A stretch of DNA of 64,000 nt from the NCBI GenBank assembly GCA_030248225.1, contig JASANE010003965.1, forward strand, positions 27,381 through 91,380, written 5' to 3'. The notes under the pieces are model-generated. The model was not told the origin of the DNA. It searched no databases and worked only from the letters and a program-made list of their open reading frames with translations. Position 1 is the first letter of the stretch. Every line of letters starts with the position of its first letter. Positions 12,305 to 22,920 of the stretch are shown in pieces. The translations under genes and the position numbers were made by a program. Source of the DNA: Trileptium ribeirensis. Lineage: Eukaryota; Nematoda; Enoplea; Enoplida; Thoracostomopsidae.

Positions 12305-13565
12305 ATGCATCGGGCCCACAGCACAAACAGCATCAACGCCCGTCTGATCCCAAAGGGCGTGCGGCACGTACCAGTGGCGATCGCTGGGCACAAATTTCCT
12401 CAGGTGCCACAATATCATCTGGACCGGGAGGGACGATGGGAATTCGTCTCGCTCAACAGCAAACGATGGAGTCACCTGTCCAACGAATACCGCATGTAGG
12501 ACCGCTTCGAACATGACGGACGGCGCCTCTCCAGCGTCGCCGAGCACTACCACCTCGGTGTCCTGGTGCTACTGCGGTACGAGGACGAAGCCAAGGAGTT
12601 GGGCGAGATCGACAGCACGCCAACCGAATTGCAACTTCGCAGCATCGCCCTGCAGCGACAACTCCCGCACAGTGCTCGACGTTGGCACATGTCCTACGGA
12701 GCACACCTGCTGCGACCAATCCTGTTGGCAAAGTTCAGCATTGACGAGTACGCTGAGGAGGTGGAGAAAAGGCAGCCGGCAACTCCTCAACGATTCCTGG
12801 GACAACTTTTGGGGCACTGGAATGCCCCCGGCCCAGTGCAGCAACTACCGGACAATATGCCACAACGTCGCTGGCCGGTTGCTCGAAGAAATCCGAGCGT
12901 TCCATCGTGACGGCTTTGTTCGCTGGCCACGAACCATCATTGTCGGCGACGAGCAGGCCCTGCCGCTACTCGAAGTGGCCGACGAGCGTAACTGGCTCGT
13001 CCTTGCCTATCCAGGGCTGACGATGGTCGAACTACTGAAATGGGCCAACGCCCTACTAACGCCGCAAACGGACTGCATCTTCGTTTTGGGCGGCTACGAC
13101 GACGTATGGCTGGAGGTGCGGAAGGCATTCTCGCCGGGTGCCTACTTCAAGCGCATAAAACGACACCTGGGAGTATTGGACCGGCGCGCTCGGGAGGAGG
13201 CCGCCATCTACGTCGCTTCGCCTCCCCCACACTGGGACGCCAACAACTACACGGGCGACACCTGGTGTCGGCAATTCCGCACGCGTAAGACGGAACTCAC
13301 CCTCAGCCACCAGTCTCTCCGCAGCGTAATTATGCCACGATGGCCAGCGCCACTGATGGAACCCGAAGCTTGGGATACGGTCGGACCGTTTAACCAGGGT
13401 GAAGATCGCCGGCGTTGGAACCAACCCGTCGTGACTCCGGCGTTTCATCATGAATTAGTCGCCTGGGTAGAACAGAATCTGCAAAGCGCAGACATTATCC
13501 GGCGATTAATGGAGCGACCGTTGCCAAGAGAAGAGTACTGTAACTACCCAGATAGTGAATTGTAA
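12305..13565 (+). pseudogene. E1 accessory ORF A: NADAR-type domain plus SGNH/Rossmann-like domain (broken)
   Basis: The ATG at 12305 aligns with an ATG in E3. The NADAR-like half shows HLSNEY, then after an in-frame TAG (12497-12499) the HDGRRLSSVAEHYHLGVLVL block with the conserved Glu. PILLAKF follows, and, after a frame change near 12770, FWGTG at about 12804 and the CHNVAGRLLEEIRAF helix. NADAR proteins such as YbiA are N-glycosidases acting on ADP-ribose-linked or related substrates. The second half has a beta-strand with GDE at about 12949 in place of the GDS of SGNH hydrolases, an LGGYDD turn and an AIYVASPPPHW strand. It ends at 13565. It is separated by 241 bases from a second, diverged copy (13807). 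Function in the element is unknown. Confidence 0.72.
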
Positions 13566-13806
13566 AGTATGTATAGGAGGGGTACCGCCAGCAAGTCCTT
13601 AGAGTAGTATAGAGAAAGGGATGAACAAGGCCAAAATTTTAAATCATCCGGAGATGATAGAAACACAAACCGCTACACAGGCTAAATTTACTCGAGATAG
13701 GCATTTTAACCCAATGACGCATGTTTTTGGAAAATAAAGGTAGGCAGGGCAAGCGAGGCGTTAAGCAGATAATTGTATACTATGTTTATTTAAGTTCCCT
13801 TTATAG
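13566..13806 (+). other. Spacer between accessory ORFs A and B
   Basis: No ORF is supported. The stretch opens with a short purine run (TAGGAGGGG, about 13574-13582) and contains an AATAAA-like sequence near 13733. Because ORF B starts 241 bases after ORF A stops, B would need its own message or re-initiation. I see no clear splice acceptor. Confidence 0.4.
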
Positions 13807-15047
13807 ATGAGCTCCAGCAACGTCGACGTGACACCAACCCGAAAATCCGGCGGACGACTACCAACGGTCGGACCGTACGCTCCGCCGGAAACTGCCTTAT
13901 TCCAACTACCTACAATCCCGGTCTACCGAGTGGAACTGAATAAGCCATATGCCGCATTCCTCTCGCATGGTACGGATTGGCCAGAGCTGTCGAACATGCA
14001 CGAAACGCCAGTGCCGTTCAGCAACGATGGCGTCCTTGCCAACTCCGTAGAGCGGCATTACCACGTCCATGTGCTGGCAGTGCTAGAGCACCATGACGCC
14101 GCTCGAGAACTCATCGCATCCACCGACACGCCCCTGCAGATCAAATCCCGGGCGCGAGTGCTAAAGGATGAACTAATCGACTACGTCACTAGCGCTCGCC
14201 TTAAGCAGCTGTTGGAGCACATCATGCGGCCAATACTGCTCAAGAAATTCGCCATGCCGGAGTACGCTCACGTACTCCAACTCACCGAGGATCGACAACT
14301 ACTCGAGGCCTCTACGGACGCTTTTTGGGGTGTCGGACGCTTCAACCTGCAATTAGAAAACAATGAGGCGCCCGGACGCTGCCATAACATCATGGGACGC
14401 TTGCTCGAGGAGGTGCGCGAATTCCGCGCCACCGGCAACGTGAGATGGCCCCGAGTAGCCATTTTGGGAGATGCATTAGCGTTGCCGTTATTGGAAATGG
14501 CGGATGATAACAAATGGTTAGTCAATGGATGGCCAGACGCTAATTTGGCCCGACTCATTCAAGCCGCCAATGCCATCGTCACCCCACAGCTCAATTGCAT
14601 CATCCTGCTGGGTTGCTACAACTATATATATCGCAAAGCGCCTCTGGAGCAGCTCCATGCGACGAACCCAAATGCGGCATTTAAAAAGGTTAAACGCCAC
14701 TTAGGAGTGCTGTCGAAACGTGTAGCGCCAACAACAACCATCATCATGACGCCACCTATCCCGCGCTGGGTTGCTACCAATCAGGACGCAGCGTCCTAGA
14801 CAGCCGAGTTAAAGCAAATATTAAGCAACCATCGTCAGCGGTACAACACGCTCCACAACGTGTTTATCCCAACGTGGCCGTCGCGTTCAACACATCCGAT
14901 GCATGGGAGCGGGACGAGCCACACATGGAGTGGGGCGAGCGACCTCAATTTCGCGAGCCGATGGTGTCTAACTACTGCCGCCGTAATTTGCGCGAGTGGA
15001 TAAGCCATTCGGATAGCGACAATGAATTAAAACGCTTGGCACCCTAA
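13807..15047 (+). pseudogene. E1 accessory ORF B: NADAR-type domain plus SGNH/Rossmann-like domain
   Basis: This is the best preserved accessory ORF: open from the ATG at 13807 to a stop at 14797-14799, with the homologous C-terminus continuing to 15047 beyond that stop and one more frame change. Residues about 40-205 match the NADAR pattern: WPELSNM, then FSNDGV, NSVERHYHVHVL with E82, ILLKKF, the EDRQLLEAS block, FWGVG at residues 173-177 and CHNIMGRLLEEVREF. Residues about 215-330 form a Rossmann-like part: VAILGDALALPLLEMA (GDA at 221-223), IILLGCYN (269-272) and IIMTPPIPRW. The order resembles SGNH blocks I and III, but the nucleophile serine is absent. E3 shows that Trp occupies the position of the 14797 stop, so the stop is probably a decay event. 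Confidence 0.75.
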
Positions 15048-15997
15048 GCAATTGCGGGCAGGAAAGCGTAGTGTTAGCAGCCAACCCGAGCGAGGAATGG
15101 AATAAGAGCATGAAAGGAAGCAAGGTCAATCTGTACGCTTTGTCGGGAGAGGCATTGAAAGGGGTAACTAGGAGCATGAAACGTGTCTAGGTCACAGCAG
15201 TGAGAAGTGCCTGAGGCAGCAATTTAAAATACTATCTACGAGCAATGCAAGTAACTGAACCAGGTAGGCATAATCGGTACGACTTGGTGGGTTAGGAAAT
15301 CTGCCAAGCAAAAGTACAAACTTTAAATAAAATACTCATCATGGCGAACACCAAGGACCAACTTTTGACGAGATTAAGATAAACCAAACGGGCAGACCAA
15401 TGCCCACTTGTAACTGGAAATTGTTTAAAATAACCCCTGGGTTAGGGCATAACCGGCAGCCGGGTCCTTTCTTAGGGTGAACCAAATCAAATTGATCGGA
15501 CGTACGGGCTAAGGTGTATATAATGTATAGGTGCTTCAGTGATAACATTGCGTGTATACTTATAACGTTTAGAACGTTGGGCAAATATAAAATGGAAAAA
15601 GAGAGATACATTTTCGAAACATCAAGACATCAAACTTAAAAATATTATAAACCATAAGGGAAAACTTCCAAAATTACCGAAAATAAAGGGAGAACGGACG
15701 CGTTTTGGTGATAACCAAACAAGTTGAACGTCCTTCTACCCTCGTTTTAGCAAAATTCCTAACAAATTTTTGGAAAATTTCTCTAAACTTAGTGCAATTT
15801 TAGGCCCAAGAGCCAAATTTCATGCCCAAACGGGCCATTTTTTCAAATTGCGCATTAGTTTTTACTTAATTTACACCAAGGGCTGTACATGACATGGGAT
15901 TAATCATGCAAAATCTTCACTTTCTTTCTCATATCTCAACAAAGCAAACTTTCTACCATAAGTAAGGAGTCTATAAAATCCAAAAAATTTTAAGAGA
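15048..15997 (+). other. 3' untranslated region of E1
   Basis: No coding is supported. The last about 70 bases before the LTR (TTTCTACC, TAAGTAAG, then TTTAAGAGA) are clearly alike in E3 on the minus strand (52549-52620), so this is conserved element sequence and not flank. The purine run just before the LTR is short (AAGAGA), weak for a polypurine tract. Confidence 0.55.
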
Positions 15998-16107
15998 TGT
16001 AACAGCCCGAGATTTTAGGGATTTTTAATAGGGTATTCAAAGTAGGGAAACATTTAAAGTAAGGCCAAAACAAGGAGTATATCTAACGGGATGGGCGATC
16101 GGATGCC

Positions 16108-16201
16108 GGTGGAGCGTGATTCCGGTACTATATTGTGTGTGCATTAATTGTTGTTATAAAATAAATGTCATACCTTGTTTGTTGTATCATCACGCTCCAC
16201 C
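16108..16201 (+). repeat. Conserved 13-bp inverted repeat in E1 LTR
   Basis: GGTGGAGCGTGAT at 16108-16120 is perfectly complementary to 16189-16201, with an AT-rich spacer of 68 bases. The E3 LTR has the same arrangement at 52369-52380 and 52455-52466 with one mismatch and a different spacer sequence. Retention of the arms while the spacer diverges suggests a selected structure or binding site near the U3 start. Confidence 0.6.
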
Positions 16202-16975
16202 TGCCTGGCATGCGCGGGCATGATTATTGTCGCATGAGATATAACAAAATAGGAACCCAAATTGCAGGTGTCCGGTCGACCCGAGGTGGATTCAATGATA
16301 GTATGTACATTTGTAAAAATTTTTGGATGTGTGTACAAAGAAATGTCACCTTATTTTATTCTACATTATATGCTAAAAGAGGGTGGTAAAATGTCCGGAA
16401 AGGAAAGCGATCAAACCTATCAAAAAAGTCATTTTTCCAGGGCCTAATTAAGAACGAAATTTTTATATCTTCCGACACATCAGGCCATGTAGGCTTATAC
16501 CGTTACCAAGAGGGCTCCCTAAGGCTTCAAAATTTAGCGTTCGGGCCGACTTGGTCCCTACTGGTAAGTAGTTAGGGACCCCCAACTAAGCGTTTAAACA
16601 CCCAATTTTCAAGGACTTAAATCTCAATCGAAATAACCAAAACTCCCCAAATTTTTGACCTCCACAGTATCTTACCCCAACTATCTAATCGAAAAGCGGG
16701 GGCACCCAACTTAACCGGTCCGCACAGGACCCTGATAACCCTCTCGGGACACTAAAATTTTCTATGTTTGCCACACAAAACGGCCTCTAACGGACCACCT
16801 ATAGGAGATATATTGAAATTAATATTTTTATCAGTAGGCGACCAGCCAGGGCGTGAACCCGGTCCCGCCCCCGGCCGCCTACTGCTTTTCGTTAACTCAT
16901 AATCGCTAAAAATATACAAAAAGCTTGATTAAACTTCGGCGCCCTGGGCGCTGGTATATCATAGCCCGCAGAGAA

Positions 16976-16997
16976 CCTCGCGCCTACCAGCGCGAGG
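16976..16997 (+). repeat. Conserved CCTCGCGC stem-loop in E1 LTR
   Basis: CCTCGCGC, a 6-base loop and GCGCGAGG form a perfect 8-bp stem followed by TTTAGTTTGTTTA. The E3 LTR has the same stem and the same T-rich trailer at 51345-51366 (minus orientation) with a changed loop. It could be a transcription-end or RNA structural element. Confidence 0.6.
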
Positions 16998-18911
16998 TTT
17001 AGTTTGTTTACAGCATTTGTCGCGCCCAGCTCACAGGCAGCTAAAACCAATGCTATTACAGCCGACCAGTGGCGACTCGTCAATTGATGAGCTGCGGTGT
17101 TGTTGTCTACACGATGTTTTGCCGATGCATATGTTTCTTTATATCTGTATGTATATAAGTTTGTAGTTTTCAAATTTTTGAAAATAGGAATTTGCTAGAG
17201 CAGGCAAGGACATTGTAGGGGACCTCGACGGCTGGTGAGGGGGCGAGACGCTATTATAAAAGTAATAGGCCCGACGCAGCGTCGGAGCCAGTCGAGTGTT
17301 CGCACAGACCAAGAGGTCTGTTTTTCTCTTATAGGGCGGTTGTCGCCAATGTATTTCAAGGTTTAGCGGTTTTCGTTTCTTCGAGTTTTCCTTCGCTTTT
17401 TGTTTTCTCTTTTCCCAGGGGTGTCTCCTACTGTGTAGAAACAGGACTGAGTCGCCCCTGGCGAGCTTTCTAGCTTTCAAAAGTAACTAGCAGGGGTTGC
17501 CCTTGCGGGTGCTGGTGCGTCCGACGGACCCGTAAGTGCGGTCCCGATGCAGTTGAGAAACTCGCACGCCAGAAGATTGCTTACAAAATTTAAAATCTCG
17601 ACTGGTTCCCCGCTCGCCGGGTCGCCATTTTTATTTTAGACCCGGGGGCGAAAAATTTATAACTTTAGTGATGTGAACAGGGCTAATGGGATAAGGAGTA
17701 CACACGGGAGGGGTAATGCTTGGAAGTAAAACGCTAAAGTAAAAGATTAAAAGCGTGTTGACCTGGAGGCAATCGCTGAGACAACGGATAGTTTGAGTAC
17801 GTGCTAGGCTTACCCGTCAAAATTACGAGCAATTGATCCCTGAGCGTTTCAACTGGTCGTTCCCTTTTAAGTCGTCTAAAAGACCCAGTCTTCCAGGCCG
17901 TTTAGAGACGGTAGAAGACTGTAATACTTTGCATCAACCAACTTACAACCCCTCCGCAATTTGGCGCTGTAAAACCATTCTAAATTTTTAATGACCGTCA
18001 AGAGAAAATGGAGCCTCTTTCGACTAGTGCTCCATCCGAGCTCGCTTTCGAATCAGCAGTTTGAGACGAGTCTAAGCTATAGGAAAATCAACCAGGATAA
18101 CTTCAGGTCGCACGACTTAAAGACCTGGTTATCGGGGAAGTAGAGCGAGCGGTCCACTCGGGACGGACGCAGTCATTTGCACGCAGGAAGCACGTTAAAG
18201 AAATAAAGAACGGAACCCCTGACGCTAGCCCCAGAAATTCGAGCCTCTACTCTGAGACTCGTTCCGCTCCGAACAAAAAATTCAGTCAATTAACCCCAAA
18301 ATCCAGACGGGTCTCAGGTCGTTTAGACACGGTAGAGCACCTCGTCGCGCATTTTTAAGAATAGAATAACTATCGATGGGTCGATGCGGCTGCTCCATAG
18401 GGAGTGACGTATCAGGGCCTTTCGTGCGTTATTTGCCCCCATAAACCGTTTAGACACGGTGGGTTTCGATGTAGCGCCCCGTTTTCATGTCAAATCATCA
18501 ATTCGAAAAAGCTTTACAAGGCAAACAAAACTCGGGAGACGCGGCAGCGCCTACCCTTTTTACGAGAACCCGCAACTTCAGGCCGACCCAGGCGCAAGCA
18601 AATGTTAGATCATAAATTTTCACTGCGAGTAGACTGCAGCTGACGCCCGGACTCGGTATAACGCACATCACATTTATGAAATGCAGAGTAAAGTGGGGTT
18701 AACGGCAAGAGAGTGTCAGCCAATGGTAGCATAAAGCGTTTTACCAGTGAAGTCAACAAACGGCCGGCAAGGAAAGTTCATCCCTGTGTCCTGTCAGGCG
18801 GGTAAGACAGTCCACGAGGTATAAAATAGGAGAGCAATTGATTTTTACGCGACTCCCTCATAGGGTCTGATCAGAACTCACATCACTCGTTGGGTACATA
18901 AACATATCATG

Positions 18912-18931
18912 GGGTGCCCTGCGAGGCACCC
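18912..18931 (+). repeat. GGGTGCC stem-loop in E1 LTR
   Basis: GGGTGCC, loop CTGCGA and GGCACCC form a perfect 7-bp stem. A matching stem occurs in the E3 LTR at 50777-50794 (GGTGCC, loop, GGCACC). Confidence 0.5.
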
Positions 18932-19727
18932 GTGCAATTTGTTGTATATCGATCATGTTAGTTATTTGGATGCAATAACTTGTAGTTAACCTGAATAAAG
19001 TGTTAGAGTGTGAAATTCTTAATTGGCGATTCGTGTCTAGCATAATGATTATACCAAAGCTCGAAAGTACAAACCATCGAAAGTGAGCCTAAGGCTAAAA
19101 TTTTAACCCATAGAACCTCGACTAGGCCAAGTAAGGCTCTCCCAGCTTGGCGAGAAAATTACACCATCCGTTAAGGCACCCCCGCAGCGGTGAATGGCAA
19201 ATCCAATCTTTGGTTTAGTCTCGCAATTCATAGTTCGGCTCGTTCAGTAGTTGGTGCACGGCTTAACTCAAATTTACTCACGCTAGATAAGAACCCTGGG
19301 AATTGAACTCCAGGTGTTCCCTCAAGCTACCGGTTCGGCAGGAAACCTCTTGTGGAACCAACCGGATTTATTGTCGGAGCTAGGCTCCTGTGTATCAGAC
19401 TAAAACCAGGAATCGCGCCTCCATTAAGGTTTCCAACAGAATTGAGGGAAAGGCGAGTCAGCCTTATTACCGGTGAGCAGGCTTAGGGGTTGACTCTCCC
19501 TCGGGGGACCTTCATGCCATTAGACACGTGGGCCAAAATAGGGGCCAGGCCGAACACCCTGGTTAATCCGCCGGCAGCCTGCTAAGCTAAGCGGTTCCCT
19601 TAGGTCATCGCATAGGTCACCGGGGAGTCGTGGAAGCCGGGGTTGTCCGGGCACCACACCGAGGAAAATGGTGGTGCAGCTGGGATCCCTTAGGGCCAGA
19701 ACTGGTCCTAGTACATAGGTATTAACA

Positions 19728-20522
19728 TTCATTTTCTTCCAGTTTATTTCATTATTTAGGGCGAGGAATGCTTTTGTTTAAATGCTCAAAACGAATATAC
19801 TTAAGTTGGATATAGTGCCAACAGTGCACTTACATTGAAATGTCTTGGAGCACATTCGACGCTTCAAAGCACATTTTGTTTTACTAGATTCATTTTTTTA
19901 AGTTTGGACTGTTTCGTTAAGACTAAGCGAAACAGTTCACTGTAACAGGATTTTGTCTGTAAAGATATTCACTATTTTAAACTGAAACAGGTTTTGTCTC
20001 TAACGATATTCGCTAAGCACAATCCACGTTGTGTTGCTCTTTTATCATCTTCCACAGTGAAAAAGGTCAAAAATGTCAAAAACAACTAAACGAACGGCTC
20101 CTTGCGTGCGGTATTTTGTTTCAAAAGACTCATGCCTACAGTGTTAACATGGTAAATGTTTCTTAGAAATATACATGGCATGTGGAATGGAATTTGACAA
20201 ATTTGATAGGCGTTAAATGTACGAGGTGTTAAATAAACATTGACAAATAGTTCAACGGTCATAAATTAACTGCAGCATACCCTTTGAAGCGCGATTGCAT
20301 TACTACAGTGCACATCGCGAAGCCCTGTGTAAACTTTGCTTGCAGTGTAATGCTTGTTTACTCATCCATTATTATTCTTTCGCTTTGCGAGGCCTTAGCA
20401 ATAGCCTTAAAAATCAGTAGATCGCATTCACTGTTTGCAATAATACAACCCGATTTCGATTCCTGACACCAACTCGAGTTTTTCAAAAATTGCGTATTTA
20501 GACAATACAATTCGAGAATGAA
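19728..20522. other. Spacer between E1 3' LTR and E2 5' LTR, no gene seen
   Basis: About 0.8 kb of AT-rich sequence with only short chance ORFs. It contains local inverted and direct repeats (ACTGTTTCGTTAAG with CTAAGCGAAACAGT near 19909-19938, and two AACAGG-TTTTGTCT blocks near 19945-20000). I cannot assign it to a known element. It may be host sequence or more retroelement debris. Confidence 0.4.
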
Positions 20523-20945
20523 ATGTTAAGGCACTAAGGGATCAGGAACAATGGGCCCGAACACCCCCACAGCCGGACCGCAGACGACCAAGGAGAGACC
20601 AGCAGGAGCGGGCGGGCGCCAGGGCGGCCGCCCCACGGCCACGCCAGAGAGAGGCCCCCGAGAGCACCCAAGCCGCCAAAAAAAGGCGACCCGCCCCCCC
20701 AGCCAAACACCCCCGGCACCACACCCAAAAACCACGAAACAGCACCCAGCAACAGGCCCCCCCACGAGCACCAGCCACCAAAACACAGGAAGCACACAGC
20801 CAAAAAAACCGCGCCCACAACAACCAAAACCAAAAAAAAAACCCAAAAAAAACCAAAAACAAAACCCAAAAAACACCAAAACAAAACCAAAACACAAAAA
20901 ACACCAAAACCCAAAAAACACCCCCCCCCCACACAAACACAACCA
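20523..20945. repeat. Low-complexity C/A-rich tract, probably corrupted sequence
   Basis: From about 20545 the plus strand is almost only C and A with G-rich start (runs such as CCAAAACCAAAAAAAAAACC). It ends abruptly at 20945, where clean homology to 44088 in the other E2 LTR begins. The long minus-strand ORFs here are a by-product of the composition. It probably hides the start of the E2 5' LTR. Confidence 0.6.
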
Positions 20946-22274
20946 CCCCCCGATTTTGACGGTTACGACCGTCCGGGAATAGGAGGCCCCTGGCTGCACG
21001 CTCAAGAAAACGAATTTGTTAAGACCGAAGTCAAAAATATTAAATTTACTTGGTTCTAGCAATACTAGGTAATGGTTACGGAAAACAACATGTTAGGACA
21101 AAAGCGAAAATCACACTTGGTAGCACTTGCAGCATAACGGACCGACGGATGCCGGGCTAATTCGAAGGCCCGTCACCGTCTGCGGTAGCCTGATACGGAG
21201 GAACACCGGAGCAGGCTGGTAGAACACTTTGGGAATCGCGGATGGACATCCAAAAACGCTCCGGACAACGCCGGCTCTTCGCTTGTAACACGTAGGGACA
21301 ATCGCTACTTACGCTAGGTAGGATTGTCAACGTGGAGCCCGGATTGTTACTTTCCAGGTAGTTAGGATATATTATATATAAAATATGTACATGTATCTAT
21401 TTATGCGTGTGTCCCGTGGACAACTTTTAGACAAAACCGCCTTGTAAATTTAGCCCATTGCAGTATGCAACTAATACGAAACCCTTTTTTTCCGACTTTC
21501 CCGTCGCCGTACCCCGCGTCAGAACCAGCGCATGCGACCCCTCGTTTTGTTCACCGCGATTAGTCGAATCCAACCATATGCTTTGAACCTCCGTCCGAAT
21601 CCCCGCGGACCCGCGACCGTCACGCGAAGTCGCTTAGAAAGCTGTTGACAACCGCCGATGGGCACCGATAATTAGAGATTTTTTCGCTCTACCTTAAAAT
21701 GGGCGAAACACCCCTCGTTAGATTTGTCTCGATGAGACATCTCCAAAAATACCCGGCGGGTCTCGCTCCGCCGCTCCGTTAACCCGTACGACCAATAAAC
21801 GTGCCCCCATCATAGCCGCGACTCTCTCTAACTGCACTAATTTTAGTACCGTTTTTACTCCTACCGCCCCGGTGGCGGTATCACCCCTCGTTCAAATCGT
21901 CGTTGGACGCTGAGTCCAACGATACCTGGCGGACGTCGCTCCGCCCGTCCGTTAACGCAGGAGAGCTCGCTAAACGCCCCCATACTAATACACATCCGAA
22001 CCCACATGTGGGTTCTAACCCGCTTTTATGTCTATCCCCCTCGTGTTTGGTATCAATCGACCCCGTTTTCCGTCCTGGGACCGAATTTGGCCCCAGCCCC
22101 TCGAAAATCGCCTCGGATTCCCCTTGTCCCGCTTCCCTTCCCACACCCGCCTCGTGTCCTCGCTGTCCTTTCGCTTTTGTCCTCATTTTCTTTCTTTAAC
22201 CGACGTTTCTGGTCGGTTTTCTTCTTTGTTGCTGTGTTGTTGTTGTTTCTTGTGTGTTCTGCGTATGTATTTAT

Positions 22275-22300
22275 CCTGAGCGACCTTTCTGTCGCTCAGG
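22275..22300 (+). repeat. 10-bp stem-loop in E2 5' LTR with pairing-preserving change in the other LTR
   Basis: CCTGAGCGAC, loop CTTTCT and GTCGCTCAGG pair perfectly. In the 3' LTR (45425-45450) one base differs, turning a T-A pair into a T-G (U-G) pair, so the stem is kept in RNA. Confidence 0.6.
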
Positions 22301-22360
22301 ACGCCAGTACGTCTAGTGTGTATTGTGTGCAGTTGTATGTGAGTATTTGTATGTATCTAT

Positions 22361-22397
<37 letters not shown>

Positions 22398-22506
22398 AGT
22401 AACGTATATATAAGGACACGACATAAGGATGGACAGACAAGGACACGACATACAAAAATCGCTAAAATTTCAGAGTTTTACGAACGACGAAGTATAGACG
22501 GATAGG

Positions 22507-22920
22507 ACGAACGGGGGGGGACTTTAGGCCCCCCCGCGGGCCGTAGGGGGGCGGGAGGAGGGCGCCCAGAAAAAAGAGAAAGGTTTAAATCTCCCCCCCC
22601 CCCACCAGAGCACGAGACTTCCCCTCCCCCCCCCCCGGCCGCCCGCGCGAACACACAAAACAACAAACCACCACACAAAAACCCGCTCATCCCCCCTTTC
22701 TTTTTAAAGTCTTGTACTCGCCCCCGCAACACCAACGACAAACCTAAATAAGAAAAATAATAATGAGGACAACCGAAAACAAAAAAAAACAAAATCAACG
22801 GCCACCCCGCAAGACGAAGGAGAGGGGGGAGGAAAAGACAAAAAAAAAAAAAAAACAAAAACACGCAAAATAGTAAGGCAGAAGCGAAATACAAAAAAAA
22901 CATAACAAAAAATTTAAGAA
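22507..22920. repeat. Homopolymer-rich corrupted tract inside E2 5' LTR
   Basis: The counterpart at about 45575-45990 in the 3' LTR is ordinary mixed sequence. Here the same region is turned into runs of C, G or A, with landmarks still recognisable at the edges (GACTTTAG, GGCGCC, TTTAA). This points to a sequencing or consensus artefact more than to biology. ORFs reported across it should not be trusted. Confidence 0.65.

Larger units (their letters stand above)
1..19727 (+). mobile_element. E1: decayed Ty3/gypsy-class LTR retroelement with Env-like module and two accessory ORFs
   Basis: The order of recognisable parts is gag with a CCHC knuckle, a Cys/His domain, an Env-like ectodomain, a transmembrane anchor, aspartic protease, reverse transcriptase, RNase H, integrase, two tandem NADAR/SGNH-like ORFs and a 3' LTR. 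The 5' LTR and primer-binding site are not in the window. At least eight frame breaks or stops separate pieces that are continuous in E2 (28188-39692), so this copy is not functional. It is closer in sequence to E3 (minus strand, 53-60 kb) than to E2. Both E1 and E3 have two accessory ORFs where E2 has one. Confidence 0.88.
15998..19727 (+). repeat. 3' LTR of E1, about 3.7 kb
   Basis: Starts with TGTAACAGCCCGAG, the same start seen in E3 (minus strand, at 52548) and close to TGTAACAGGGC in E2 (43490). The last about 300 bases (TAGACACGTG, CCTGCTAAGCT, GCCGGGGTTGTCCGGGCA) are diverged relatives of the E2 LTR ends at 26330-26574 and 50080-50318. This sets the right end near ATTAACA at 19721-19727. 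No long ORF is supported. Conserved stem-loops occur at 16108-16201, 16976-16997 and 18912-18931. The 5' LTR is outside the window, so the exact borders cannot be checked by direct comparison. Confidence 0.65.

Noticed and set aside
16165..16447. Small plus-strand ORFs in the E1 LTR
   Set aside because: They overlap the conserved inverted repeat, are not preserved in the E3 LTR and have no recognisable content.
19270..19330. tRNA gene on the minus strand (GGAGTTCAATTCCC resembling a B box)
   Set aside because: No A box at a fitting distance and no cloverleaf could be drawn.
20526..21062. Overlapping minus-strand ORFs of 130-180 codons rich in Gly, Phe, Trp and Val
   Set aside because: They lie in the C/A-rich corrupted tract; the lack of stops follows from base composition, and the sister LTR has no counterpart.
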